From an uncultured Bacilli bacterium (GTDB lineage: Bacteria; Bacillota_I; Bacilli_A; RF39; UBA660), in the NCBI GenBank assembly GCA_934179675.1, contig CAKPQS010000006.1, forward strand, positions 1 through 52,438: DNA of 52,438 nt. Reading direction: 5' to 3'. The position numbers and the translations under genes are program-made. This document shows, piece after piece, positions 1-8,323 of the stretch. Numbering within the stretch: position 1 is the first letter of the stretch; each line of letters begins with the position of its first letter. A model generated the notes under the pieces. That model searched no databases. It was given only the letters and a program-made list of their open reading frames with translations, and was not told where the DNA came from.

Positions 1-23
1 ACTAATTTTTTTATTATTTAGTA

Positions 24-77
24 ATGTATGTATGTATGTATGTATGTATGTATGTATGTATGTATGTATGTATGTAT
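24..77. repeat. ATGT tetranucleotide microsatellite
   Basis: About 13.5 uninterrupted copies of ATGT. It lies 3' of the spore protein gene. On the minus strand a weak reading frame runs through it and would encode repeats of Thr-Tyr-Ile-His, but no ribosome binding site precedes that frame, so it is not called as a gene. Such tracts are prone to length change by slippage. Confidence 0.95.
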
Positions 78-188
78 TATTTATCATGTTATCAACAATC
101 CCTTCAAACATTATCTTTATTACTATTTAATTTTAGCATTTTTACATAAAAATTACAATATAATTTAAAAATAAATTTATTATATTTA

Positions 189-213
189 AAAAGACTAGTT
201 TTCTAGCCTTTTT
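189..213 (-). terminator. Terminator of the spore protein gene
   Basis: On the minus strand the hairpin GGCTAG/CTAGTC is followed by TTTTT just after the stop codon of the spore protein gene. Confidence 0.7.
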
Positions 214-217
214 AACA

Positions 218-394
218 TTATTTAATAGATTGTTTACCAAGTTCAACTAATCTTTTAGTCATATAACCACCAACACTACCATTCATTTTTGAAGTAGTAT
301 CCGGTCCAAGTGTTACACCAAGTTCACAAGCTATTTCATATTTCATGTTATTTAAAGCATCTTTTGAACCATTAACAACTAACTTGTTATTCAT
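218..394 (-). CDS. Alpha/beta-type small acid-soluble spore protein
   Basis: A 58-residue DNA-binding protein of the SASP alpha/beta family, which coats spore DNA and is degraded at germination by the GPR protease. The family hallmarks are visible: a first helix with MKYEIACELGV (the region cut by GPR), then GPDTTSKMNGSVGGYMTKRLVE in the second half. The start is the ATG at 394. A frame open to a GTG at 403 would begin inside the strong GAGGTGAG ribosome binding site, so it is rejected. The gene is monocistronic with its own terminator. In known spore formers this family is made in the forespore under sigma G; no such promoter was checked here. It is the main evidence that the organism belongs to a sporulating lineage. 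Confidence 0.93.
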   Translation of the reverse strand: MNNKLVVNGSKDALNNMKYEIACELGVTLGPDTTSKMNGSVGGYMTKRLVELGKQSIK

Positions 395-459
395 AAATCT
401 CACCTCACTATTAGAGTGTGCTTAAATAAAGATTTAATAACTAACAATTTTTTCCATTT

Positions 460-615
460 TTATTTTTCTTTTTGTAATGAATCATATATTAATTTAGCAA
501 GTAAAAAAAGTCCACCAAACAAACCAATCCATAATAATGGATTTGAATAATTATTCACAATAAATTTTTGAACCGGCTCTATTGCTTTATTTAAATCATC
601 AAAAATATTAAGCAT
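460..615 (-). CDS. Small single-pass membrane protein
   Basis: A 51-residue reading frame directly behind pcrA, whose last codons it overlaps. Three in-frame ATGs lie at 621, 618 and 615. The AAGGAGG ribosome binding site is spaced best (7 nt) for the one at 615, so that start is used. The product has a charged N-terminus, one hydrophobic helix with the pattern LLWIGLFGGLFLLAKLIY, and a lysine-rich tail, so it is probably an inner-membrane protein with its tail in the cytoplasm. No family is recognised. Overlap with pcrA suggests translational coupling. It could still be a chance frame, but the strong ribosome binding site argues otherwise. Confidence 0.65.
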   Translation of the reverse strand: MLNIFDDLNKAIEPVQKFIVNNYSNPLLWIGLFGGLFLLAKLIYDSLQKEK

Positions 616-2665
616 CATCATTCCTCCTTAAACTCACATGACCACGAGCAATTTTTTTAATTCCATATTTATTACTAAAAGCAATTACTAAATCTTTATC
701 ATCCATACCTACTATTACACCTTGACCAAATATTTTATGATTTAATATATCACCTAATTTATAATCATCATTTAAAACATATGTTTTTTTAGAATCATCT
801 TTTTCTAAATATTCATCAGGTATTTCAGATATAAACCTACTTGGAAAGTAATTGTCATGTTTTCCATAAATCATTCTTGTTTTAGCATTTATAAGCCATA
901 ACTTTTTTTTAGCACGTGTAATTGCAACATAACAGAGTCTTCTTTCTTCCTCTAAATCTTCTGTTTCCATACTATTTAAATGTGGGAATAAACCTTCCTC
1001 CATGCCAATTACAAACACATAATCAAACTCTAATCCCTTTGCAGCATGAATAGTCATCAATGTTACAACATTTGTTTCATTTTTATGCTCATTCATATCT
1101 GCAACCAAACTTATTTCTTCCAAAAATTCTTCTAAATTAGGAGAAACACTATTTTCCTCAAAAGTTTTTGTGATTGATTTAAATTCCTCTAAATTTGATA
1201 ATCTGATTTCAGCATCAACAGTTTTTTCACTTTCAAGTTCTTTTCTAATACCTGTTTTATCCAATATTAAATCTACCAATTCAGTTAAACTTACATTCTC
1301 ACTTTTTTCTTTTAATTCTTCGATTATATTTTTAAATTCTAATTCTTTACCATTTTCTATTACATCATAAATACATTTATTCAATTTAAATGATCTATCA
1401 CTTAAATTTGATATTGTTTTATCCCCGATACCTCTTTTAGGTACATTAATTACTCTTACCAAACTAATATCATCATTTTTATTATATATTAATTTTAAAT
1501 AACAAATTAAATCTTTAATCTCTTTACGATTATAAAAATAAAAACTTCCTATTACTTTATATGGAATATTTTCTCTTAACATAGCTTCTTCCATATTTCT
1601 TGATTGAGCATTTGTCCTATAAAGAACTGCAATATTCTCTCTTTGAACACCATCTAATAATAAATTTTTAATTTCTTTTACTACATAAGATGCTTCATCT
1701 TTTTCATCAAGTGCTCTGTGATATCTAATTTTAGATCCATCTTCATGTCTTGTCCATAAATTCTTATCTTTTCTAATCCTATTATTTTTAATTACTTCAT
1801 TTGCAGCCTTTAAAATATTACCTGTTGATCTATAGTTTTCTTCTAACATCACAGATTTTAAATTAGGATAATCTTTTTCAAAATTTAAAATATTTCTATA
1901 ATCTGAACCACGCCATGAATAAATTGCTTGGTCATTATCACCAACTACACATATATTCTTATATTTAGCAGCAAGCATATTTACCAATATATATTGTACT
2001 CTATTTGTATCTTGATATTCATCTACCAATATATACTTAAATCTCTCCTGATATAATTTTAAAATATCTTTATGAACACTAAATAATTTTATTGGTAAAA
2101 CTAATAAATCATCAAAATCAACACTATTATTATTCTTTAATCTTTCCTCATATTTTTGATATACTTTATATACTATTTCTTCAAAATCAGTAGCTACATA
2201 TCTTGCATATTCTTCAGGATATACTAATTCATTCTTTGCGCCACTTATTTTATTTCTTATTGCTTTTGGATTATAATCATCAGTATTTAATCCCATTTCT
2301 TTAACAATATTTTTGACTAAAATTAAACTATCATCACCATCTAATATAGTAAAATTTCTATCATATCCAAGTAAATTATAATGTCTTTTAATTATATATA
2401 ATCCAAATGAATGAAATGTAGATATTTGAATATCTTTTATTTGACCTACAAGTTTAAATACTCTTTCTTTCATTTCTTTGGCAGCTTTATTAGTAAATGT
2501 TATTGCTAGTATGTTATATGGTTCAATTCCACTTTCTATTAAGTATGCTATACGAGTAGTTAAAACTTTTGTTTTTCCTGATCCAGCTCCTGCTAGCACT
2601 AATAAGGGACCATCGGTTGTTTTTACGGCTTCTAGTTGTTCTTCATTTAAACTTTCTAATTTCAT
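608..2665 (-). CDS. pcrA: UvrD/PcrA-type ATP-dependent DNA helicase
   Basis: A superfamily 1A helicase that unwinds DNA 3' to 5' in repair, fork rescue and transcription-coupled repair. At 685 residues it is slightly shorter than typical PcrA. All motifs are seen in order: Walker A GAGSGKT (residues 26-32), TFTNKAAKEM, STFHS, the Walker B box LVDEYQDTN, GDNDQAIYSWRG, ENYRS, YRTNAQSR, TIHAAKGLEF and the arginine-finger region CYVAITRAKK. The last 50 residues (HKIFGQGVIVG) are the Tudor-like tail that binds RNA polymerase in PcrA. A GGAG site lies just upstream of the ATG. The upstream gene 2674-3180 ends 9 bp before it, and the downstream small membrane protein overlaps it, so the three probably form one transcription unit. 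Confidence 0.95.
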   Translation of the reverse strand: MKLESLNEEQLEAVKTTDGPLLVLAGAGSGKTKVLTTRIAYLIESGIEPYNILAITFTNKAAKEMKERVFKLVGQIKDIQISTFHSFGLYIIKRHYNLLGYDRNFTILDGDDSLILVKNIVKEMGLNTDDYNPKAIRNKISGAKNELVYPEEYARYVATDFEEIVYKVYQKYEERLKNNNSVDFDDLLVLPIKLFSVHKDILKLYQERFKYILVDEYQDTNRVQYILVNMLAAKYKNICVVGDNDQAIYSWRGSDYRNILNFEKDYPNLKSVMLEENYRSTGNILKAANEVIKNNRIRKDKNLWTRHEDGSKIRYHRALDEKDEASYVVKEIKNLLLDGVQRENIAVLYRTNAQSRNMEEAMLRENIPYKVIGSFYFYNRKEIKDLICYLKLIYNKNDDISLVRVINVPKRGIGDKTISNLSDRSFKLNKCIYDVIENGKELEFKNIIEELKEKSENVSLTELVDLILDKTGIRKELESEKTVDAEIRLSNLEEFKSITKTFEENSVSPNLEEFLEEISLVADMNEHKNETNVVTLMTIHAAKGLEFDYVFVIGMEEGLFPHLNSMETEDLEEERRLCYVAITRAKKKLWLINAKTRMIYGKHDNYFPSRFISEIPDEYLEKDDSKKTYVLNDDYKLGDILNHKIFGQGVIVGMDDKDLVIAFSNKYGIKKIARGHVSLRRNDDA

Positions 2666-2673
2666 GTTTTCTC

Positions 2674-3180
2674 CTATCCCATTAGGAATTTTATATCTTT
2701 TACTTTTGCAGGATTTTTAGTATAGTATTCATACCCTTTTTCATTTATTAACCATGGTTCCATTATAGCTGTAAAGCGATCTATTTTAATTCCTTTGTTC
2801 AATAATTTTGTTTTGATATTAACCATTTCATCTTTCAAAACAATATATGTCATACTTCCTTCTTCAAGTGCAAAAATACGGATATTGTCTTTATAAAATC
2901 CAAATGCACATAATCCTTCCGGATTTAAATATTTTAATACCATATCTTTTAACTCTGGTGTTATTAAAAAATGCATATCAGCATAATATTTTGATCTAGA
3001 ACTTTCTGATATTATACATTTAGGAATATTTAAAAAATCATCTCTCCCATTATTATATTTATCACCTATTCTTGATCTTGATACTCTTAGATAAAATGAA
3101 TCAGCTTCTTCAAACATTGTTTCTATTAAACTTTTGTAATCAATTTCTTTGTATAAATTTGCTATATAATATAAACTCAT
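2674..3180 (-). CDS. Conserved-looking hypothetical protein upstream of pcrA
   Basis: A 168-residue soluble protein with no recognised motif, signal peptide or membrane segment. It starts at an ATG behind a clear GGGAGGAAAT ribosome binding site and ends 9 bp before pcrA, so co-transcription is likely. The mixed hydrophobic and charged pattern and several aromatic residues (YYADMHFLITPEL, AIMEPWLINEKGYEYY) suggest a folded globular domain. The gap upstream (3181-3312) is shared with the divergent substrate-binding protein gene. No function is proposed. Confidence 0.75.
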   Translation of the reverse strand: MSLYYIANLYKEIDYKSLIETMFEEADSFYLRVSRSRIGDKYNNGRDDFLNIPKCIISESSRSKYYADMHFLITPELKDMVLKYLNPEGLCAFGFYKDNIRIFALEEGSMTYIVLKDEMVNIKTKLLNKGIKIDRFTAIMEPWLINEKGYEYYTKNPAKVKDIKFLMG

Positions 3181-3312
3181 ATTTCCTCCCTTTACTCCCT
3201 ATATATAGTTTATCACATTGAAGTTTTTATAACAAGAATATTGTTTTATAAAATATATAATTTATAAGCATTTTTTATTTTATTGAATATAATAAATAGA
3301 AAGGATGGAGAA

Positions 3313-3422
3313 ATGAAAAAATATTTTTTAATACTACTTATATTTTTTGTTATCTTAATTACAAGTTTTTTATTCTTATTTAAAAATAATAATTCCAATT
3401 TAAAAAAAATTAAAGTAGCAGA
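3313..3422 (+). pseudogene. 5' fragment of NitT/TauT-type ABC substrate-binding protein
   Basis: The first 34 codons encode a lysine-rich start, a hydrophobic signal segment (FLILLIFFVILITSFLFLF) and the beginning of the mature domain, KKIKVA. The frame is then lost and hits TGA at 3454. The missing remainder lies at 10020-10904, where the reading begins VAEVTHSVFYTPQ in the same frame; joining at GTAGCAGA gives a 328-residue protein, normal for this family. The signal segment lacks a clear lipobox cysteine. The ATG follows AAGGATGGAG, and a TATAAT lies at 3288-3293. Element 1 accounts for the split. While the element is present only a short peptide can be made from this end. Confidence 0.85.
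3415..3422 (+). repeat. Left attachment core of element 1
   Basis: GTAGCAGA is shared exactly with 10020-10027. Exchange within it restores the reading frame of the substrate-binding protein. Confidence 0.8.
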
Positions 3423-3851
3423 TACTACAATTACATCAAGGAAATATATGAACTGATTCAATCTGTATATTTAAAAACAAAATCAAACGAAATATGCGAT
3501 TTATAGCTTTAATATAGAAGAAATATAGGAATTGGATATAATACTATTGTAAAATTAGAAGAACAAAGTGATAATCGAAATCTGAATCATTAAATCATTC
3601 AAATAATCAACAAAATAATTGATTATTTAGAAATTAGAGATAAACTTAATTTTAATAATAATGACTACCTTGATTTTATATTAAATAAACAATCCCCTAC
3701 AATTAAAGAACTAAAAGATAAAATTGGAAGAATGGAAATTGCAAGTGAATTAAATATAAATCCTGACTCGGTTAATAGATGGATAACATCAGATGTTGTT
3801 ATATCAAAAAAAAATTACCACCAAATAAAAAAGATGCTTGAAACTAAATAA
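3423..3851 (+). pseudogene. Decayed gene, C-terminal HTH-like remnant
   Basis: A run of broken reading frames on the plus strand directly inside the left end of element 1. The longest piece, after a TAA near 3596, is about 80 codons with no ATG at its start. It ends in a helix-turn-helix-like segment (MEIASELNINPDSVNRWITSD) and a basic tail before TAA at 3849-3851. An earlier piece (IGYNTIVKLEEQSDN, about 3530-3595) is in another frame. The remains suggest an old regulator gene inactivated by several indels. The family is not identifiable from what is left. Confidence 0.5.
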
Positions 3852-4035
3852 TATCCTCTTTTGGTCTGCTATTTAAAATTTCAAGCACTTTTTCCAATAC
3901 CTCATCTTTTACTTTATCTTCAACATTTAAATTTTCAATACTTTTTAACAAAAGTTTTGCTTTAAATGTGGCTAAATTATCTAATAATTGCTTAATCCCC
4001 TCATCAGTTGTGGGATAATTGACAAAAACTTGCAA
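3844..4035 (-). CDS. Small hypothetical protein of element 1
   Basis: A 63-residue, mostly helical, charged protein (TDEGIKQLLDNLATFKAKLLLKS, then VKDEVLEKVLEIL). The open frame runs up to a TTG at 4092. A strong AAGGGGG site sits 5 nt before an internal TTG at 4035, so the shorter start is chosen. It is convergent with, and overlaps the stop of, the remnant on the other strand. No family is recognised. Length and composition resemble small cytoplasmic accessory proteins of mobile elements, but that is only a resemblance. Confidence 0.55.
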   Translation of the reverse strand: MQVFVNYPTTDEGIKQLLDNLATFKAKLLLKSIENLNVEDKVKDEVLEKVLEILNSRPKEDII

Positions 4036-4153
4036 ATCAATCCCCCTTACTCTTACATTTAATTCTATGCAAAAATAAGCTTTTAATTGCAAAATAAACT
4101 ATTTATTTTCCTTCTTATATAATAGGCTTTGATATTTCACAATCAACGATGTA

Positions 4154-4303
4154 TTAATATTCTTCAGGTATATTTTTTATTTTTTGTAATTTAAGCTTTA
4201 ATTCCTTATCATATTTGAATATAAATAAAATTATTATTGTTGATAAAAGAATTATTCCAAATAAAAGACTTATATCTTTTAACTCAATAAAAGAGTGAAA
4301 CAC
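4154..4303 (-). CDS. Possible 49-residue membrane peptide
   Basis: A GTG-started frame with one strong hydrophobic helix (LLFGIILLSTIIILFIF) followed by a lysine-rich tail ending PEEY. A GGAG lies about 12 nt upstream of the GTG, which is long spacing. No family is recognised and expression is uncertain. The alternative is that 4036-4478 holds no gene beyond this. Confidence 0.35.
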   Translation of the reverse strand: MFHSFIELKDISLLFGIILLSTIIILFIFKYDKELKLKLQKIKNIPEEY

Positions 4304-4436
4304 ATTTAAGTTCTACTCCAACTTAATATTATTTTTAATTATGTAAGTTAAATTATAACAAATATTAGCAGATATTATAAAATCAAAAATATAAATTATA
4401 ATATAGTTAATTATTTTTTTACAAATAACACCTCCA

Positions 4437-4470
4437 TAAAAAAAGTCTTGCTTTATTTAGCAAAACTTTT
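4437..4470 (-). terminator. Intrinsic terminator after the 4479-4850 gene
   Basis: On the minus strand AAGTTTTGC pairs with GCAAGACTT across a short loop, followed by a run of T. Confidence 0.75.
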
Positions 4471-4478
4471 AAAACTAA

Positions 4479-4850
4479 TTAATCTTTTGAAATAACTATT
4501 TTTTTAACATTAGATAATTTAGCTGGTTCACTAGGTAACACAACATCAGATGAAGTAATAGTTACTTTTTGATTAGCTTTTAATTTATCTGCAGTAGAAT
4601 CTTCGTTGTTATAAACTATTTTTGTGTCTTTATTTATTTCAAATTCATACTCTACAGTATATTCTTTTTTCTTATTATCATATTCTTCTACTAAAACAGT
4701 ATATACGTTATCATTTACTGTTACTTCTTTAATTCTTGCTTCAAAAACCATATCTTTTTCTTTTGAAACATAATTTGTATATACGAAGTATCCTAATCCT
4801 GCAAGAATAACTACTGCTATGATTATTTTTACTAGTAAATCTTTTTTCAT
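4479..4850 (-). CDS. Membrane-anchored extracytoplasmic protein
   Basis: A 123-residue protein: an N-terminal signal anchor (residues 7-26, VKIIIAVVILAGLGYFVYTN) then about 95 residues of alternating beta-type sequence that should lie outside the cell. The outer part resembles small OB-like or DUF3221-type domains (VYTVLVEEYDNKKKEYTVEY, then NQKVTITSSD), but the match is weak. It starts at an ATG behind GGAAAGAAATG-type Shine-Dalgarno sequence and has its own terminator. The gene lies just downstream of the metallopeptidase on the same strand with a 40-bp gap, so co-transcription is possible. Confidence 0.7.
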   Translation of the reverse strand: MKKDLLVKIIIAVVILAGLGYFVYTNYVSKEKDMVFEARIKEVTVNDNVYTVLVEEYDNKKKEYTVEYEFEINKDTKIVYNNEDSTADKLKANQKVTITSSDVVLPSEPAKLSNVKKIVISKD

Positions 4851-4890
4851 TTCTTTCCTCCTTTCCTAAATTAATTTATTTAAACTTATA

Positions 4891-6258
4891 TTATAAGAAT
4901 CTATCCCAATGATATCTTTCTGTATTAGATAGAGTTTTAAAATGTTCTTTAATTTGCGAACTAATTAATTTTGCTTTTTTATTTAGTGGAGTACCATCAT
5001 TGTAATATGGTCTTTTTGTTGTTCTAGTCATCATATCAGAAAATAAAACAGCTCGATCTTCTAAATAATTTGTTTTTCCATATGCTGATAAGAAGTAAGC
5101 CTTATCTACACTTGTAAAATAATAAACATACTCATTACTTTTATCTCCATATGTAAAACCTTCTGGATTATATGATTTCATTATTTCTTCTAAGTTTAAT
5201 GTTGAATTTTTTTGTCGCATATAAATATCAATATAGTGCATTAACTCATGGTGTAAAGTATTCTCAAATAAACTAGTACTATTAGTTCCAATAGTTACTG
5301 TTATATTACTTTGATTTCTTCCATCTGTCATTCCTGAATAATTTCCATCTATTTTATTTACCATGTATATTTTAAGTGAAACATTATTATCTTTCATTTC
5401 TTTAAAGAAACCACTTGGATATTTTTTTAATGTTGATTCTACTTCTTTTAAATATTTATCTATCTCATTATCATCATTTAGTTTTTCAGTTTTTATAGAA
5501 CCACCGATTAAGTAATCACCATTCTCATCTTTATATGTGATTTTAACTGAATACTTATTTTCTAATATTTTTCTATATTCATTATTTTTTTCTGCTTGAG
5601 TTTTTTCTACAATTGGTGGCTTTTCATCAGGTAAAATATTATTTTCATTATTGTTAGTATTTTCATTATTGTTAGTATTTGTATTATTATTTGTATTTTG
5701 ATTAGGTTTATTAGTATTAGTACTACTATTGTTAGTATTTGTATCAGTATTTGTTTTAGGTTTTTCAGTTTTAGTGCTAGTTTTTTTATTTTCTACTTTT
5801 TCCCAAACAGCATATAAAGTTGTGTCTTCTGCAAGTAATACTTTGTTATAAATTGGAGTTTCGTTTTTATCAACCCAACCTTTAAAAACATAGCCATCTC
5901 GTACAGGTTCTTTTGGAAGTATAAGTTCAGTATCTTTATTCATGGTAATACTATCTATTTTACTTCCACCTTTAGTATCAAATGTAATTGTTATTGTTTC
6001 TTTTTTATCTTCTTCCTTACTGTCTTTCATAAGGCAAACATATTTAGTTGTTTTCAAAACTGTTTTAGTTTTACCATCAGAACATTTATAAGTATTTGTA
6101 AATAATCCTTTATCTATGTAAACAGTAGAACCACCATCAAAATAATCTCTGAATTTAATTATTGGACTATTATTAAATGATAGAGCGATTATAAAATCTA
6201 AAAATATTAAACCTATCATAGAACACAGTGAGATTATTATTATTTTTTTCTTCTTCAT
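4891..6258 (-). CDS. Membrane-anchored metallopeptidase-like protein with InlB-type repeat
   Basis: A 455-residue surface protein. In order: an N-terminal membrane anchor (residues 5-27); one InlB B-repeat/Flg_new module of about 70 residues (ITFDTKGGSKIDSI to TTLYAVWEK); a low-complexity Thr/Asn linker (about 155-205); and a C-terminal domain with the zincin signature HHELMHYID and a downstream acidic EDRAVLFSDMM that could supply the third zinc ligand. It probably cuts protein or peptidoglycan-linked peptides outside the cell; the substrate is unknown. A lone B-repeat is usual in Gram-positive adhesins, and the linker suggests reach through the wall. It is element 1 cargo, so it may be a transferable surface or host-interaction trait. 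The zinc-site assignment rests on motif spacing only. Confidence 0.8.
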   Translation of the reverse strand: MKKKKIIIISLCSMIGLIFLDFIIALSFNNSPIIKFRDYFDGGSTVYIDKGLFTNTYKCSDGKTKTVLKTTKYVCLMKDSKEEDKKETITITFDTKGGSKIDSITMNKDTELILPKEPVRDGYVFKGWVDKNETPIYNKVLLAEDTTLYAVWEKVENKKTSTKTEKPKTNTDTNTNNSSTNTNKPNQNTNNNTNTNNNENTNNNENNILPDEKPPIVEKTQAEKNNEYRKILENKYSVKITYKDENGDYLIGGSIKTEKLNDDNEIDKYLKEVESTLKKYPSGFFKEMKDNNVSLKIYMVNKIDGNYSGMTDGRNQSNITVTIGTNSTSLFENTLHHELMHYIDIYMRQKNSTLNLEEIMKSYNPEGFTYGDKSNEYVYYFTSVDKAYFLSAYGKTNYLEDRAVLFSDMMTRTTKRPYYNDGTPLNKKAKLISSQIKEHFKTLSNTERYHWDRFL

Positions 6259-6365
6259 TAGACTCCTCCTAAATAATGAACGAAATGCGATTTACTTCTT
6301 GTATATTGATTATATCATATTTTTCCAATTTCAAAAATTTTTTTAATTTAGGTGTCAATAATTTA

Positions 6366-6393
6366 GAAAAAAGACCAACATAAAATTGATCTT
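6366..6393 (-). terminator. Probable terminator after the XRE gene
   Basis: On the minus strand AAGATCAA pairs with TTGGTCTT (one mismatch), followed by TTTTTT. Confidence 0.55.
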
Positions 6394-6415
6394 ATTTATA
6401 AAATATATTATTAAA

Positions 6416-6976
6416 CTAACATTTCCCACCATTGTCTTCAAAATATGATTCGATATATTTTACTAATATTTTAGCTTTGTTAAACTGCTTATCTTTAACA
6501 ACATTTATAATATAATCACTACCACTTGCATCAACAATATTATCATCTTTATCATATTCTATTAGATAAGTGTACTTTTCATCATTAAGTTTACAATTAA
6601 GAAGAACAGTTTGATTTTCTTTTATAGTCATCGAGTCTTTTTTAACACCAAACATAATATTTATTAAAATAGTAATAGCAAAACCAACAACAAAAATTAT
6701 TCCCAAGACTTTTAGTATTTTAATTATTATTTCGGCAAGCTTTTCAGTATTATTTACTTTTTCTACTAACACTTGTTTAATATCATTATTTAATAATTCA
6801 TCAATACTAACATTAAGTGCTTTAGATAATAATTTTAACTGTTCAGGATTTGGAGAAGTTTCACCAAGCTCCCAATTTGATATTGTTTGTCTAGTAACAT
6901 CAACTTTTTCTGCTAATTGTTCTTGTGAAAGTTTGCAATCTTTTCTTAGTTTGAAAATATTATCTCCTAACTTCAT
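6416..6976 (-). CDS. XRE-family regulator with membrane-spanning C-terminal part
   Basis: A 186-residue protein. Residues 1-60 form a Cro/CI-type helix-turn-helix (IFKLRKDCKLSQEQLAEKV, TRQTISNWELG, SPNPEQLKLLSKAL). A hydrophobic segment at about 95-117 (LGIIFVVGFAITILINIMFGV) is followed by about 70 extracytoplasmic residues. Such one-component membrane regulators usually sense the envelope or a partner. The start at 6976 is chosen because AAAGGAGG sits 8 nt upstream; the longer frame to 7000 runs through that site. It is carried by element 1, and its target may be neighbouring cargo genes. Confidence 0.85.
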   Translation of the reverse strand: MKLGDNIFKLRKDCKLSQEQLAEKVDVTRQTISNWELGETSPNPEQLKLLSKALNVSIDELLNNDIKQVLVEKVNNTEKLAEIIIKILKVLGIIFVVGFAITILINIMFGVKKDSMTIKENQTVLLNCKLNDEKYTYLIEYDKDDNIVDASGSDYIINVVKDKQFNKAKILVKYIESYFEDNGGKC

Positions 6977-7084
6977 TCTTATTCCTCCTTTCACTAACAA
7001 TTATATATATGTTAGTAGTGGATTTCTACCAAATGTCTTTGGAAGTTTGTCAAAGACTTTTAACAATTATAATACAAATAACTA

Positions 7085-7465
7085 TTATTCTACATCACAA
7101 GACCAAAGCCCATGTTTATTACAATATGCATATAATTTTGATCCTTTTATATATTTAAATTTACATTCGGCATTTTGTTCTGGTGTTAATTTAACTTTAT
7201 AAATATCTTTGTCATTAACAAGTGCAATCCATTCAATAAAATGTTCTTTTTCCATAACATGGTTTACTTTTACAAGTATTTCATCATCAACATATTCAAA
7301 AGTTGGAATATGTTTTTCAAACGATGCATCAACACTATTTGAAATTAACTTAACCATAGGTTCACCACAACAAGTTATTCCACAATCTCCACAGTTACAT
7401 TCATTGATTATTTCTACCAATGCACCACATTTTTGACATTTTTTAATTATTAATTCATTTTTCAT
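7085..7465 (-). CDS. Desulfoferrodoxin (superoxide reductase)
   Basis: A 126-residue iron protein that reduces superoxide to hydrogen peroxide without releasing oxygen, in the cytoplasm of anaerobes. The N-terminal desulforedoxin-like centre has CQKC (10-13) and an adjacent CC pair (32-33, CCGEPM), with extra cysteines between. The catalytic domain shows SFEKHIP with the Glu-Lys-His signature, a second histidine group HVMEKEHFIEWI, and the C-terminal CNKHGLW supplying cysteine and histidine ligands. The ATG follows a good GGAGGAAAC site. It is cargo of element 1, so oxidative-stress defence is mobile here. Assignment is firm; the physiological electron donor is unknown. Confidence 0.93.
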   Translation of the reverse strand: MKNELIIKKCQKCGALVEIINECNCGDCGITCCGEPMVKLISNSVDASFEKHIPTFEYVDDEILVKVNHVMEKEHFIEWIALVNDKDIYKVKLTPEQNAECKFKYIKGSKLYAYCNKHGLWSCDVE

Positions 7466-7518
7466 TTGTTTCCTCCTCCTATAACAAATTCATATTTATT
7501 TAACTAAAAAATTGTAAT

Positions 7519-8034
7519 TTAAATTTTTACTTCTTTTATGCTTTTGCTAATAATAACTAAATCATATACAACCATTAATACCTCAGGAATAATAGCTATT
7601 AGATTAATTCCATTTATTTCTATGGCATCATATATCAAAAATATTATTGAAGCTAGAATAAATAATATTCTAAACAAATTAGTATTTTTTTTACCGTATA
7701 TTATATTTCCTAAAATAAGTGATCCAATAAACATTATAATCCAAAATATTACTATTCTTTTAACTAAGTATTTAACTACCAACAAAGAAAAAACATAATA
7801 CGATATCAGCATTGATATCATAAATAATGAATAAACAATACTAAATTCTTTTCTATTCTTAGTCTTGATAATTAAAAATGATCCTATTACCAACCAAATA
7901 ATAACACCAGAAGATATCCACCCAAAATATTTTATTAAATTATCACCAGGTATAACATCTCCCCATTTTGAAAATATACCTATAACTATTCCGAACACAA
8001 CTGCTAATATTGACTTAATGATTGTATTCTTCAT
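7519..8034 (-). CDS. Polytopic membrane protein, unknown function
   Basis: A 171-residue protein with about five predicted membrane helices and short loops (segments beginning SILAVVFGIVIGIF, SSGVIIWLVIGSFLII, FMISMLISYYVFSLL, IFWIIMFIGSLILG and ILFILASIIFLI). The start at 8034 is chosen because AAGGTGGG sits just upstream; the longer frame to 8052 begins inside that site. No family signature is recognised. It ends about 55 bp before the superoxide reductase on the same strand. Confidence 0.7.
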   Translation of the reverse strand: MKNTIIKSILAVVFGIVIGIFSKWGDVIPGDNLIKYFGWISSGVIIWLVIGSFLIIKTKNRKEFSIVYSLFMISMLISYYVFSLLVVKYLVKRIVIFWIIMFIGSLILGNIIYGKKNTNLFRILFILASIIFLIYDAIEINGINLIAIIPEVLMVVYDLVIISKSIKEVKI

Positions 8035-8151
8035 TTTACACCCACCTTCCATATATATTATACCATACTTTTAAAATCTATTTTTAAAAAACTATATTTG
8101 AATATCAAAATTAGAATTTTTTAATTGATTATATAATAAAGAATTATTAAG

Positions 8152-8192
8152 GAGTTCCTCACTAAATATCACCTCGTTAGTGATGTTAACTC
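8152..8192 (+). other. Structured leader upstream of serine recombinase 1
   Basis: GAGTT pairs with AACTC, and within it TCACTAA pairs with TTAGTGA, making a two-part hairpin about 130 bp before the recombinase start. It lies upstream of the candidate promoter, so it may be a binding site or a small structured transcript. Nothing else is seen in 8035-8273. Confidence 0.45.
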
Positions 8193-8270
8193 TATAGGAC
8201 AAGTTTTGCAAGTTAATTTAAATTGATTCGAATAGATGTCACTTATTCAATAGATTAAATTTCCATAATG

Positions 8271-8279
8271 TGATATAAT
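8271..8279 (+). promoter_or_regulatory. Extended -10 promoter for serine recombinase 1
   Basis: TGATATAAT is an extended -10 box, 45 bp upstream of the ATG. No convincing -35 is visible. Confidence 0.5.
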
Positions 8280-8323
8280 GCTAAATGTAAAATGATGTAA
8301 TAATTGAATGAAAGGATGGTATT

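Noticed and set aside
24..77. CRISPR or coding repeat
   Set aside because: A simple tetranucleotide tract without spacers; the frame through it has no ribosome binding site.
3246..3461. Minus-strand 71-residue protein
   Set aside because: It is antisense to the signal-peptide region of the binding protein and lacks a ribosome binding site.
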